A stretch of DNA of 64,000 nucleotides, taken from assembly GCA_963778025.1 (NCBI GenBank), contig CAVZTA010000005.1, positions 62,001-126,000 of the forward strand, in the 5' to 3' direction. Numbering within the stretch: position 1 is the first letter of the stretch; each line of letters starts with the position of its first letter. Positions 33,045 to 43,389 of this stretch are shown here, piece after piece. Below the pieces are notes generated by a model. That model did not search any database and was not told the origin of the DNA. It worked only from the letters and a program-made list of their open reading frames with translations. Position numbers and translations under genes: made by a program. Source of the stretch: CAVZTA01 sp963778025 (GTDB taxonomy: Bacteria > Chloroflexota > Limnocylindria > Limnocylindrales > CSP1-4).

Positions 33045-35239
33045 ATGACCGAGATCCTCACCGAGTCGTTCTGCGAACGGTGTGGCACCCGATACACCTT
33101 CGAGAGCGGCAACAGGAAGCGTGGCCGCCTTGGCAAGGTGCGCACGCTCAGCAAGGGCCTGCGGAACTACGTCCTCTCCGACGAGTCCACGCTGTCCGAG
33201 GCATTCGCGGATGCCCGGAGCGACGACACGCAGTCGGTATCGGCCGATCAGCTCGATGCGTTCCATCGAACCTTCAACTTCTGCATGTCGTGCCGGCAGT
33301 ACACGTGCGAGAACTGCTGGAACGAGCCCGAAGGTCGCTGCCTGAGCTGCGCGCCGAACCTGGGCACGGAGATCCTCCCGGCGGCCTTCCCCGATCTCGA
33401 ACCGTATGTCGCCGAGTACCCGACGAACGGCCACCTGGAGGCCGTGGAGCCCGAGACGAACGGGCACGTCGCCGATGAGCTCGCCTGGCCCGAGATCGAT
33501 CTGCCGTCCACCCGCATCGCGCGGGCGCTGGGCGATGACGAGGCGGAGCTGCTCGCCGCCGAGGCGGTCGAGGCGACCGACGCCCCGGTCGAGCTGATCG
33601 GTGTCAGCGAGACACCCGAGGTCGAGTCGCCGGATGCCGGAGACGCCATCGCCGCGGTCGCGGCCGCCGAGGCGATCGAAGCGGTCGCCGACGCGGAGCC
33701 GTGGCAGATCGACGGGCTGGTCCGGCCCGTCGAGACCGAGACCGAGGTCATCGTCGAGCCCGTCGAGGCGCTCGCAGAGGCGGACGTCGCCGCCGAGCTC
33801 GAGGGCAGCGACGCCCTCGCGGCGATCGCTGCGGTCGAAGCCGAGGCCGAGGTCGAGACCATCGTCGAGCCGGCCGCCGCGTCGGTCGAGCCCGAGGCGG
33901 TCGACGTCACGCCGGTGGCAGCCTCGGAGCCCGCCGCCGCCGAGATCGCGGACGTCGAGGCGGAGTCGGACGCACCGGTCATCGTGCCGCGCATCGTCCC
34001 GCGCAGCGCCGCGTCCCGGAGCGCCGTCCCCGAGGAGCGTGCCGCCGCAGCCGCCGCGCAGACCAGCGCGCTGCTCGCGAAGTTCCGGCCGGGCCAGAGC
34101 CTGGACGACGCCATCGCCGCCTACGAGGCGGAGCTCGCCAAGGCGCGGGGGGTCGAGGCCGCCGATCTGGATGTCCCAGCCGAGGTGCCGACCGAGCTGC
34201 GGTCGACGGCGGACGAGCCGGTCGACGCGGTCGCCGCGACCCCGCTGGCCGTCGAGCCCGAGCCGATGATCGCCGAGGGGCTCGCGGCCGCCGCGATCGT
34301 GGCCGAGGTCGTCGAGCCCGAGACGCCCGTCGTCGAGGTCGAGGCGGCGGCCGAGGTCGTCGAAGCGGAGACGCCCGCCGACGCCCCCGTCGAACCTGCC
34401 GTCGCCGCGATCGCCCCGTCATCGCGCAGGCGGCGCTCTCCGAACCCGAGACCGTGGAGCCCGAGCCTGTGGTCGCGGAGGCCGAGACGGTCGCCCCCGA
34501 GGCACCGGTCGCGGAGTCCCGGATCGCCGAGCCCGAGCCGGTGGTGGCCGAGGTCGAGCCGGTCACCGTGGAGCCGCTCGCGGCCGAGCCCGAGCCGGTG
34601 TCGGTCGCGCCAGAGGTCGTGGCCGCGGCGGTCATCGCCGCCGACGCGCCCGAGGCCGCGCCTGCCGACGCCGACGGCGACCACGAGGCCGCGCGGATCG
34701 CCGCCATCGCCGCCGCAGCCGCCATCGCGGCGACGGCGGCCCCCGAGCCCGAACCCGAGCCCGTCAAGCCCGCACCGAAGCCACAGCCGGTCGCCGCGGA
34801 GCCCGCGCCCGCCCCGGCCGCGCCGAAGGTCGACATCGTCGAGCAGCCCGCGTGGCGGATCGTCGCTCCCGAGGCCCCGACCGACGCGCCGGCGCCCGCG
34901 CCGTGGCCCGTCGCGCCGACGCCGGCGCCCAACGGCCAGCCGCAGTTCCCGCAGGCGACCGCCGATCCGCAGTGGCCGGCACCGCAGCAGAACGGCGCCC
35001 CGCAGTGGCCGAGCTCGCCGGCCCCGTATGTCCCGTCCAGGACCGCCCAGCCGGAGGTCGGCCGCATCGGCAGTCGCACCGTGGTCCGCGGCGTCGATGC
35101 CATCTGGGCCGCCTCGAACCAGGAGGTCCTCGCCAAGCCGGCCGCGACCGGCGCCGCGATCGCTCCGTGCCGGAGCTGCGGCCTGTCGCTGAGCGCCAAC
35201 GCGCGCTTCTGCCGCCGCTGCGGGACCCGTCAGGGCTGA
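33045..35239 (+). CDS. zinc-ribbon protein with long acidic, Ala/Glu/Pro-rich central region (frame broken at about 34417)
   Basis: About 731 residues when one missing base is restored in the C-run at 34414-34417 (AAIAPVIAQAALSEPE). The N-terminal 110 residues hold three Cys pairs: CERCGTRYTF, FCMSCRQYTCENCW and GRCLSCAP. The middle 500 residues are low-complexity Ala/Glu/Val/Pro with repeated EPEPV/EPV motifs and no predicted fold. The C-terminus is a classic zinc ribbon (CRSCGLSLSANARFCRRCGT). The organisation suggests a scaffold whose ends bind partners. The function is unknown. It is transcribed divergently from the cell-elongation operon. Confidence 0.75.
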
Positions 35240-35283
35240 TCCACCGCCCGCGCCGCCGCGCGGGCATGCGACCATCGGCGGCC

Positions 35284-36447
35284 ATGCGGCTGCTGTGCAC
35301 GTTCTCGGGCGGGAGTGGCCACCTCGACCCGCTGCTGCCGATCGCTCGCGCGGCTGTCGATGCCGGTCACGACGTCGCCTTCACGGGCCGGCCATGGATG
35401 ACCTCGCGGGTCGTGGCGACCGGTCTGCGCTTCTTCCCCGCCGGGGACGATCGTGGTCTGACGCCGGAGCGCCGTCCGCTCCTGCCGCTCGACGTCGGCC
35501 GCGAGGAGGATGACTTCCGCTACGGCTTCGCGGGGCGGATCGCGCGTGAGCGCGCGGCCGACGTGCTGCCCATCGTCGAGGCGTGGCGACCGGACGTGGT
35601 GGTCGCGGAGGAGACCGACTTCGGGCCGATGGTCGTCGCCGAGCGACTCGGCATCCCGCTGGCCACCGTCCTGACGATGGCGGCCGGCTCGATGGTCCGC
35701 CCGTCGCTCGTCGCCGAGACCCTGGACGAGCTGCGCGCGGAGCACGGGCTGCCGCCCGACCCCGAGCTCGCGATGGTCAGCCGCTCCCTCATCCTGTCGC
35801 CGATCCCGCCGGGCTTCCGCGACCCCGCCTTCCCGCTGCCGCCGACCGCTCTCGAGTACCGCGTGCCGCCGACGCGGGATGCGCGGATCGACGCCGAGCG
35901 CGCCGCCTGGGCGTCACGGCTCGCCGGCCGGACGGCGATCTACGCCACGCTCGGGACGGTGTTCAACAACGAGTCGGGCGACCTGTTCGAACGCCTCGTC
36001 GAGGGCCTCGCCGCGCTCGACGCCACCACCGTCCTCACGACCGGCCCGGACTTCGACCCGGCCGAGCTGGGCGGCGTCCCAGCGCACGTCATGGTGGAGC
36101 GGTATGTCCCGCTCGCGGCGATCGTGCCGCTCGTCGACCTCGTCATCTCGCACGGTGGCTCGGGCACGCTCGTCGCGACGCTGGACCAGGGGCTCCCGAT
36201 GGTGCTCATCCCGATGGGCGCAGACCAGCCACACAACGCCGAGCGCGCGTCTGTGCTCGGCATCGCCCGCGTCCTCGACCCGGTAGCCGCGACCGCCGCC
36301 GACATCACCGCCGCGGCGAACGAGGTCCTCACCGACCCGTCATTCCGGGCCGCGTCCCAGGCGCTGCGCGATGCGTCGGCCGGGCTCCCCGGTCCCGAGG
36401 CGGCGGTCACTCGACTCGAAGCACTCGCGGGGATCAGGACCCTGTAG
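35284..36447 (+). CDS. MGT-family (GT1-like) glycosyltransferase
   Basis: A 387-residue GT-B enzyme. The N-terminal domain starts MRLLCTFSGGSGHLDPLLPI with the glycine-rich acceptor loop. The C-terminal nucleotide-sugar domain holds AIYATLGTVFNN and the donor-binding segment VMVERYVPLAAIVPLVDLVI followed by SHGGSGTLVATLDQGLPMVL and PMGADQPHNAERAS. The closest families are macrolide/UDP-glucuronosyl-type transferases that modify small molecules. The acceptor is unknown. Another in-frame ATG lies at 35266. It stands alone downstream of the zinc-ribbon gene, 44 bp away. Confidence 0.85.
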   Translation: MRLLCTFSGGSGHLDPLLPIARAAVDAGHDVAFTGRPWMTSRVVATGLRFFPAGDDRGLTPERRPLLPLDVGREEDDFRYGFAGRIARERAADVLPIVEAWRPDVVVAEETDFGPMVVAERLGIPLATVLTMAAGSMVRPSLVAETLDELRAEHGLPPDPELAMVSRSLILSPIPPGFRDPAFPLPPTALEYRVPPTRDARIDAERAAWASRLAGRTAIYATLGTVFNNESGDLFERLVEGLAALDATTVLTTGPDFDPAELGGVPAHVMVERYVPLAAIVPLVDLVISHGGSGTLVATLDQGLPMVLIPMGADQPHNAERASVLGIARVLDPVAATAADITAAANEVLTDPSFRAASQALRDASAGLPGPEAAVTRLEALAGIRTL

Positions 36448-36463
36448 CCGCCACGCTTCCCGA

Positions 36464-36480
36464 CGCCGGCCGTCCCGGCG
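36464..36480. terminator. short hairpin between convergent genes
   Basis: CGCCGG (36464-36469) pairs with CCGGCG (36475-36480) in the 69-bp gap between the glycosyltransferase gene and the converging BrkB-like gene. It is small; weak support as a terminator. Confidence 0.3.
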
Positions 36481-36516
36481 CGCGGCGACCCGATCCGCGG
36501 GTCATGACGGTCGGCC

Positions 36517-37473
36517 TCATCGCTGAAGGTCGGCATCCTTGCGGACGTCATCCGGCGTCGACTCGACCGCTGCTGGCGGCGCCGCGGTCGCGGTCTCCGA
36601 CTCCACGGTGAGCGGAAGCGAGACGGTCCGCGACGACATCCGGATCGCGACCCACGCGGCGCCCAGCAGGATCGCCTGGAACGAGAACGACAGCCAGGCG
36701 AGCGCCACGAACGCGGCCGCCAGCGAGCCGACGAAGGCCGTCGCCCCGACCAGTCGAGGTGCGAGGAAGGTGAACACCTGGGTCAGCAGCGAGACCGCGA
36801 TGCCCGCGACGATCGCGGGCACGGCGACATCACCGATGGACGGTCGCCGGGGCGGCAGCACCCGATAGGCGATCGCCAGCACGGCGACCGTGACCCCGAG
36901 GAACGCCAGCGGCGACGTGAGGATGCCGCGGATCACCGACGCCCTCGGGAACGCCTCGGGGATGAGCGTGTCCAGCACCGACGTCACCCAACCGAGGAGG
37001 ATCAAGCCAAGGACGACGACGAGCAGGATGCCGACCACGCCGAATCCACGCAGCGTGCGGCGGACGATGTCGCGCTCGACGACGCCCGGGAACAGGCGGG
37101 CCATCGCGAAGTCCAGCGTGGCGTAGAACTGCGAGATCGCCCAGATGAGGCCGAGCACGCCGACCAGCGAGGTGATGCCCGAGCCGGAGGTCACGGCGTT
37201 GAGCAGCTCATCGAACAATGGCTCGAGCGGCGGGAACGCGTCGCTGAGCACCTCGAGCAGCCGCGCCTGGTAGGTCGGGTCATCGATGAGGAATCCGGTG
37301 AGACCCAGGGCCAGCAGGACCGTGGGCACGGCGGCGAACAGCGTCGCGAACGCGAGGCCATTGGCGAGCAGGCCGCCGCCGGCGCCGTTGTAGCGATCGA
37401 AGATCGAGAGGACCAGCTTGGCGATCGGAAGCCGCATCACGCGGTCGATCAGCCGCTCGACGAAGGCCGGCAT
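36517..37473 (-). CDS. YihY/BrkB-family membrane protein
   Basis: A 318-residue protein with six predicted helices. The family pattern includes FDRYNGAGGGLLANGLAFAT near the N-terminus, followed by the LFAAVPTVLLALG helix, VGVLGLIWAISQFYATLDFA and the late FVGSLAAAFVALAWLSFSFQ segment. YihY proteins were once called ribonuclease BN and are now regarded as inner-membrane proteins of uncertain function, sometimes linked to transport or serum resistance. The charged C-terminal tail (about 35 residues) is cytoplasmic. It follows the small DNA-binding gene by 10 bp. Confidence 0.88.
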   Translation of the reverse strand: MPAFVERLIDRVMRLPIAKLVLSIFDRYNGAGGGLLANGLAFATLFAAVPTVLLALGLTGFLIDDPTYQARLLEVLSDAFPPLEPLFDELLNAVTSGSGITSLVGVLGLIWAISQFYATLDFAMARLFPGVVERDIVRRTLRGFGVVGILLVVVLGLILLGWVTSVLDTLIPEAFPRASVIRGILTSPLAFLGVTVAVLAIAYRVLPPRRPSIGDVAVPAIVAGIAVSLLTQVFTFLAPRLVGATAFVGSLAAAFVALAWLSFSFQAILLGAAWVAIRMSSRTVSLPLTVESETATAAPPAAVESTPDDVRKDADLQR

Positions 37474-37483
37474 CAGCGGGTCG

Positions 37484-37724
37484 TCAGCCCGTGAGGTCCT
37501 CGAACAGTCGCGGCTGGAGGTCCTGGGCGTTCACGCGTCGCGGGCCCGCGACCAGCGCCTTGACCTCTCCGCGGCGGACGAACCGCCGGCCGCCCAGCTT
37601 GATGCTCTGGAGCCTGCCCGCCCGTGCCCAGCCACCGATGGTCGACGGGCGTGAACCGCACGTTGGCCTGTTCGAGGATCTCGGCCGCCTCGGCGAGCGT
37701 GATCCAGTCGCTGGCGGACGGCAT
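37484..37724 (-). CDS. small excisionase-type helix-turn-helix protein (frame broken at about 37648)
   Basis: About 79 residues once an extra base in the GGG at 37647-37649 is removed. MPSASDWITLAEAAEILEQA leads to STIGGWARAGRLQSIKLGGR and RFVRRGEVKAL. This is the MerR-like HTH_17/excisionase fold that reads DNA through a winged helix. Ten base pairs separate it from the BrkB-like gene and nine from the FmdB-like gene. It is probably a small DNA-binding regulator or architectural protein; no phage genes are near. Confidence 0.7.
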
Positions 37725-37733
37725 CGCGGCGGC

Positions 37734-38115
37734 TCAGTCGGAGCCGGACGACGCGCCGGTCGTGCTCGTGGGGCCGTCGCTCGAGCGCTGCTCGCTGGAG
37801 CTGCCGCCCTTCGTGTCGCCGCCGCCGGCGCTCGTGTCGCCACCGCCGTCCTTCTTGTCACCGCCGTCCTTCCGTCGCGTCGCCGCCGCCGTCGCCGTCG
37901 CTCTTGGACGTCGACTTCGCGCTTCGCGAGGTCGCACTGCGGTCCTTCTTCGCCCAGCCGCTGCCGCGGTAGTGGATCGCGGGCGCGGCGATCAGCTTCC
38001 GCATCGTCCCCTCGCGACCGCACGACGGACAGAAGTGCGGACCGGGGTCGTTGATCCCGTGAAGGATGTCGGAGCGGTGGTCGCAGGCGGTGCAGATGTA
38101 CTCGTAGACGGGCAT
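37734..38115 (-). CDS. FmdB-family zinc-ribbon protein (frame broken at about 37875)
   Basis: About 126 residues after removing one base. The N-terminus is the FmdB putative regulatory domain: MPVYEYICTACDHRSDILHG, then CPSCGREGTMRKLIAAP and IHYRGSGWAKKD, with two Cys pairs for zinc. The C-terminal half is low-complexity Gly/Asp/Lys/Ser (KDGGDKKDGGGDTSAGGGD). A -10 box TACGCT lies about ten bases before the ATG, so the leader is very short. FmdB proteins are widespread and uncharacterised. Confidence 0.75.
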
Positions 38116-38150
38116 CAGGCTCCGGAGCGTACCGTGTCGCGCTGGGGCGC

Positions 38151-38909
38151 TCAGCCGCGCAGGAGTCGCATGCCGCACTTCGGGCAGTAGAACGCCCGCT
38201 CGTGCGCCGACGCGAAGCCGCAGTGCGCGCATACGAGCCCGCCGCGGCCGGGCGCCGGAACGGGACGCTCGATCGCCGTGAGGCCCATCGCGAAGTGGTT
38301 GGCCAGGATGTTCGTGAGCAGCCCGCCCACGATCTTCTGGCTGATCCGGTCGGTATCACCCCGTGCGCCCTTGCCGCCCCAGCCCACGACGGCGCGGACG
38401 ATCATGTCGCCGGTCGACTCGTCCCAGTGGCTGGCGACGCCGCCGACGACGGCGTTGTACTCCGGGTAGCCCGACGTGTCCGTCTCACCGTCGAGCAGCG
38501 CGCACGCGAACGTGTCGAACGCGAGGTCGACCGCGTCGATGCTCTCGAGCACGACGAGGGCGTGACGCGTGATGGGCGAGTGGACGTGGTGGGCGTTCAG
38601 CCACTGCATCGCCTCCGATGGGTGGCTGATGATCGGCATCGCCTCGCTGTACTCGATGGGCAGCGGCTCGACGACCTCGATCTCGCTCTTCGCAAGACCG
38701 ATGAGCATGCCCGGCAGCTCCTTCAGCGCGTTCGGTCCCGCCTGGAGACGCACGCCCTCGCTGCTCTTGCCGGCATAGCTGAGCTTCAGCGAGTACTCGT
38801 GCGCGACGACCTCTTCCGGCAGCGTGGCCGAGAGCGTCGGCGGTGGCGTGGCGCGGCCGGTCTGCGCCGGCTCCTGCCCGCCTTTGCGCTTGAGGAATTC
38901 GAGGGGCAC
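38151..38909 (-). CDS. conserved protein with C-terminal zinc ribbon
   Basis: A 252-residue protein starting at GTG 38909 behind a strong GGAGG. The body (EYSLKLSYAGKSSEGVRLQA through IVGGLLTNILANHFAMGLTA) is a mixed alpha/beta domain that I cannot assign. The C-terminal 30 residues form a zinc ribbon (CAHCGFASAHERAFYCPKCG). It ends 36 bp upstream of the FmdB-like start, on the same strand. No enzyme motif is visible. Confidence 0.7.
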   Translation of the reverse strand: MPLEFLKRKGGQEPAQTGRATPPPTLSATLPEEVVAHEYSLKLSYAGKSSEGVRLQAGPNALKELPGMLIGLAKSEIEVVEPLPIEYSEAMPIISHPSEAMQWLNAHHVHSPITRHALVVLESIDAVDLAFDTFACALLDGETDTSGYPEYNAVVGGVASHWDESTGDMIVRAVVGWGGKGARGDTDRISQKIVGGLLTNILANHFAMGLTAIERPVPAPGRGGLVCAHCGFASAHERAFYCPKCGMRLLRG

Positions 38910-39156
38910 GGAATCCTCCGGGCGATCGCGCGTGGGGCTGAGTGCGCGCATCGTAGCAGCGGCGGTGGCCCCTTCGGCAGCGGTACGTTCGGTGGGGTTT
39001 CCGTGCGTGATCGTTGCATGGACGCACCACGCTGTGGTCGGCGCCGACGTCCCTTGCCGGCGCTCCCCGCCGGCCTCCGTGACCACGCTCCGTGACGGCG
39101 CTCCGCGTGCCAGCGGCCGTGTTCGGCGGAACCGACCAGCGAGCCCCTCCGCGGGC
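38910..39156. promoter_or_regulatory. intergenic region upstream of the zinc-ribbon gene
   Basis: 247 bp with a candidate minus-strand -10 TACGAT at about 38955-38950, giving a leader of roughly 35 nt with GGAGG. Open frames on the plus strand here have no ribosome site. Nothing else is evident. Confidence 0.35.
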
Positions 39157-40360
39157 TCAGCCCCGGCGATGTTCGGCACAAGCGCACCGATCCGCGCGTT
39201 CACGGCCGCCGAGGGAGGACCAAGTAGCCGCCCATGGCGAACTGGGTGATGGATCCTGCCTCGCGCACGGCCGGATCGACCGGTCAGGCACCGATCGGTT
39301 CGGTTCTGCCGAACAATCGCGGCACGTTCGGATCACCGGCTGCCGCTCGCAGGCACCGTCAGGGTCGGCCAGTCGCTGCCGCACGAGGACCGCCGCGCCG
39401 ACCAGGCTCACGTCATCGCCAAGCGCCGCGAGCTCGATCCGCACCCGACGAGCCGGTGCCGTGAACGCCAGCGAGGCGACGGCCTCGCGCGCCGGACCGA
39501 GGAGCCGGTCCCCCTGCCCCACCGCCAGCGACCCACCGACCACGATCAGATCCGGGTCGAACAGGTCGGCGAACACGACACACGCCTGGGCGAACGCGTC
39601 GCGGGCGTCGCCCATGATGTCGGCCGCCGCGTGATCCCCGGCCGCCTCGGCCTCGGCGACGTGGATCGCCCCGAAGCGCGAACCATGCTGCTCGATGAGC
39701 GCGGCAAGCAACGGACTCTCGCCGCTCGAAGCGGCTGCCCGCGCCGTCCGAGCGATCCCCGACCCGGACGCGATGCCCTCGAGGTGCCCCCGCACCCCGC
39801 AGCCACAGGGCGGCCCCGTCAGACCGGTCGATGAGGATGTGCCCCAGCTCCCCCGCGGTGCCGTCGGGGCCCCGCAGGAGCCGACCATCGCTCACGATCG
39901 CGCCGCCCAGGCCGGTCGACACCGTGATGTACAGGTAGTCGCGAAGACCAGCGGCCGCGCCATGGGCCCCCTCCGCCAGCGCCGCGATCTGCGTGTCACG
40001 GTCGAGGAACGCCGGCAGCCCGAGCGCCCTGCCGACCGTCTCCGCGATGGGCAGGTCGCGGAAGGTCGGGCCGAGATTCGGCGGGTCGAGGATCCAGCCA
40101 CGGTACGGATCCACCGGCCCGGCCGACGAGATGCCGATCCCCGCGATCGCGATCCGTGAACCTGCCGCGCCATCGGCCGCCTCGCGGACCCGCCGCAGCA
40201 CGTTGATCCCGGCCTCGACGATCGCCGGTCCGCCCTCCTCGACCGGCGTCCGGACCCGCTCGGCGCGCAGGACGCGTCCGTCAGCGTCGACCAGCGCACC
40301 ACGGACCTGCGTCCCGCCGATGTCGAGCGCGAGGACCGGCAGCGTGGCGTCGTCCGTCAT
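39157..40360 (-). CDS. ROK-family sugar kinase or regulator (frame broken at about 39815)
   Basis: About 400 residues after removing one G from the run at 39814-39817. The N-terminus has the ATP-binding DIGGTQVRGALVD, followed by ITVSTGLGGAIVSDGRLLRG and GELGHILIDRSD. The zinc motif reads CGCGVRGHLEGIAS, with His where most ROK proteins have the third Cys. LFDPDLIVVGGSLA is the late signature. There is no N-terminal DNA-binding domain, so glucokinase-like sugar kinase is more likely than repressor. After VGAAVLVRQRL the tail of about 65 residues is not conserved, and a second indel near 39350 may have removed the true stop. Confidence 0.78.
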
Positions 40361-40366
40361 GTCGGC

Positions 40367-40372
40367 AGCCTA
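40367..40372 (-). promoter_or_regulatory. leaderless promoter of the ROK gene (-10 TAGGCT)
   Basis: TAGGCT on the minus strand is followed by exactly six bases (GCCGAC) and then ATG 40360. No ribosome site is present. It is one of the clearest leaderless starts in this window. Confidence 0.55.
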
Positions 40373-40396
40373 GCGACCGCGGTGCCCCGCGGACCA

Positions 40397-43129
40397 CTAC
40401 CGGCCGAGGCGTTCCCGCAGACGATCCACCTGGTCGGCGAGCTCGGCCTCGCGGGCGCGCGCGCCCTCGACGACGGCCGGCGGCGCCTTCGCCACGAACG
40501 ACTCGTTGAGCAACCGAGCCCGGGCGGACTCCAGGAGCCGTTTCGGCATCGGCCAGCTCCTTCTCGAGCCGACCGCGCTCCAGCTCTGCCGTGGCCGCGT
40601 CCACCGCCTTCGGCCGGATCACCGCCTCGGTCTCGCCCGCGATGACCGACAGTCCGCCGGCGCCCTCGGTCGCCGCCGCCAGTGCCTCGCGCGTCAGCTG
40701 CCGCGTCAACGGCCGCGCCCGCGCCAGCCGCTCGAGCGCCGGCCGAAGCTCCTTCGAACGCCGAGCCGAGCGATGACGGGATCGCCACGTCCACCGGCAG
40801 CCAGTCGGATGCCTCCAGCCGCGCCTCGGCGCGAGCGTTGCGGATCCCGCGGATGAGCTCGATCAGCTGGGCAAGCTCCGCCTCTGCCGCCGCATCCCGT
40901 GCCGAGATCCCCGGCCAGCGCGCCACGATCAGCAGCTCCGGATCGCCGTCGCGATGCGGGAGCGCGCCCCACAGCGTCTCCGTGATGAACGGCATCACGG
41001 GGTGGAGCAGCCGCAGGTACGTATCGAGCGCCGAGACCAGCGCCCACCACGTCGCCTCGCGCGCCTCCGCCGGCACCGACTCGTCGGCCAGCCGCACCTT
41101 GGCGAACTCCACGCCCCAGTCGCAGAACTCGTTCCAGATCGAGTCGTAGAGCTGCCGCGTGACCTCACCGAGCTCATACCGCGCGAGCGCGGCATCGACC
41201 GCCTCCACCGTCGCCGCGGCGCGGGACAGCAGCCATCGGCCGGCCGCGTCGAGGTGCGCCGGATCGGGCGTGGACTCGGACCGCATCGGCGGGGATCGAC
41301 GACGGCCGCGCCCCCAGCACGAACCGCGTCGCATTCCACAGCTTGTTCGCGAAGTTGCGCGCGTTCTCGACCTTCGCGGTCCCGAAGCGCACGTCGTTGC
41401 CGGGCGTCGTGCCATGGATGAGCGCGAAGCGCATCGCGTCCGCGCCGAGCTCGTCGATGGTGTCGAGCGGGTCGACCGTGTTGCCCTTCGTCTTCGACAT
41501 CTTCGCGCCGTACGGGTCGCGGATCAGCCCGGACAGGTAGACGGTGTGGAAGGGCTCCTCGCCGGTGAGGTGGATGCCCAGCATCATCATCCGGGCGACC
41601 CAGAAGAACAGGATGTCGTAGCCCGTCTCCATCACCGATGTCGGGTAGAAGCGGGCGAGGTCGGGCGTCTCGTCGGGCCAGCCGAGGGTCGCGAACGGCC
41701 ACAGGCCGCTCGAGAACCAGGTGTCGAAGATGTCCGGGTCCTGCTGGAGCTCGCTCGCGGGGCGGCCGCAGACCTCGCAGGCATCCGGCCCGTCGGCTTC
41801 CGCCGACACCGTCACATGGCCGTCCGGGCAGTACCACGCCGGGATCCGATGGCCCCACCACAGCTGCCGGGACACGTTCCAGTCCCGGATGCTGGTCATC
41901 CAGTGCTCCCACGTCTTCACGAAGTGCTCCGGGACGATCCGCGTCCGGCCACCACGGGTCGCGGCGAGCGACGCCTCCGCGAGCGGGCCCGATCTTCACG
42001 AACCACTGCGTCTTCAGCCGGGGCTCGATGACGTCGTTGCTGCGCTGGCAGCGCCCGATGACCATCTCGTGCTCACGCACGCCGATCAGGTCGCCACGTG
42101 CCTCCAGGTCCGCGACCACGCGATCGCTGACGCGCGTCGAAGCGGTCGAGCCCGTCGTACGCCGTGCCCGTGCCGGTCACACGCGCCTCGTCGTCGAGGA
42201 CGGTGATCATGGGCAGGCCGTGGCGAAGTCCGGTCTGGTAGTCGTCATGATCGTGCGCCGGCGTGATCTTCACGGCGCCGGTGCCGAAGTCGCGATCCAC
42301 GACCGGGTCGGCCACGATCGGCACGTCGCGCTCCACGAACGGGATACGCACCCGACGACCGACGAGCGCGCGGTAGCGGTCGTCGTCGGGATGGACGGCC
42401 ACGCCGGTGTCGCCGAGGATCGTCTCGGGGCGCGTGGTGGCGACGTCGATCCCGCGATCCGGGTCGGGCTGACCGGTCGCCTCGTCGATGAGGTGGTAGC
42501 GGATCGTCCAGAGCCGCCCGGTCTCGGGCGTCGCGACGACCTCGAGGTCGCTCACCGACGTGCGGCAACCCGGGCACCAGTTGATGAGCGCCTCGGTGCG
42601 GTACGCGAGCCCGTCGCGATAGAGACGCTCGAAGGCGACACGCACGGCCTTCGCGCTGCCCTCGTCCATCGTGTAGCGGAGCCGGCTCCAGTCGAAGCTG
42701 CCGCCGACCCGCCGCTGCTGGGTGAGCATCACGACCTTCGTGCGCTCGACGAAGTCGCGCATCCGCTCGAGGTACCGCTCGCGACCCAGCGATCTGGCGG
42801 CTCTCCCCGTCCTTCGCGAGGATCCCGTCGAGCACGAACTGGGCGGCGATGCTGGCGTGGTCGAGGCCGGGCAGGTAGAGCGTCGGGTGGCCCAGCATCC
42901 GCGCGTGGCGGATGAGCAGATCCTCGACGCTCGTCCGTTGGGCGTGGCCCAGGTGCAGCGAGCCCGTGATGTTCGGCGGCGGCTGGATGATCGTGTAGGC
43001 GGGCAGGCTCGCGTCGGCGGTGGAGCCTGCGCCGTCGGGTGCGAAGACGTCCGCGGCCAGCCAGCGCTCGTAGATCCCGGCCTCGAACGCGGCCGGCACG
43101 TAGGCCTTGGCGAGCTGCTGCTCCGTCAT
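40397..43129 (-). CDS. valS: valyl-tRNA synthetase (six single-base breaks)
   Basis: About 908 residues when six extra bases, near 42791, 42137, 41987, 41282, 40757 and 40545, are removed. All class I ValRS features then line up: PPPNITGSLHLGHA (HIGH motif), WSRLRYTMDEGSAKAV, the editing domain TTRPETILGDTGVAVHP, QLWWGHRIPAWYC, DIFDTWFSSGLWPFATLGWP, the KMSKS motif in GAKMSKTKGNTVDP, the anticodon domain NEFCDWGVEFAKVRLADE, and the C-terminal coiled coil ending ADQVDRLRERLGR. It charges tRNA-Val. Every break is a +1 insertion and conservation resumes at once, so the gene is probably intact in the organism. It is preceded by a T-box leader. Confidence 0.92.
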
Positions 43130-43383
43130 CGCTCCGGTCCTCGAAATCGACGAACCCGCTCGTCCAGCGGACGAACGGGTCGTGGTACCACCTGCTGGTT
43201 CGGGTCACGGTGCCGGCCGGTCATCCCGGCGGCCTGGTCCGCGACCCCTCTGGGCGCGCTATCGGGCGCCAGCCGCACGGCTCGCGAGCGACCTTCCCGT
43301 CGGGCGTTCCCCACGCGGCTCGCACCGTCCCGCGCTCGCTCCGGGGCCGTCCCGGCGGTACTCCTCTCGGTCGTCGCCGTGAG
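43130..43383 (-). promoter_or_regulatory. T-box riboswitch leader of valS
   Basis: The minus-strand transcript between the promoter and the valS ATG contains the T-box core AGGUGGUACCACG (43193-43181), matching the consensus AGGGUGGNACCGCG with two changes. It is directly followed by a 12-bp hairpin, ACCCGUUCGUCC / GGACGAGCGGGU with a GCU loop (43180-43154; one G-U pair), in the terminator position. A GAGAGGAGUA segment near the 5' end resembles the stem I AGUA side. Uncharged tRNA-Val would stabilise the antiterminator. I could not assign the specifier codon with confidence. The hairpin lacks a U-tract, so control may be at translation. Confidence 0.72.
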
Positions 43384-43389
43384 GCGGCG

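Noticed and set aside
37484..37724. Excisionase as evidence of an integrated mobile element
   Set aside because: There is no integrase, attachment-site repeat or compositional change; the HTH_17 fold is common in ordinary small regulators.
40397..43129. valS as a pseudogene or as programmed frameshifting
   Set aside because: The six shifts are all +1 without a common slippery sequence, every catalytic and binding motif is intact, and the T-box regulation is preserved; sequence error is simpler.
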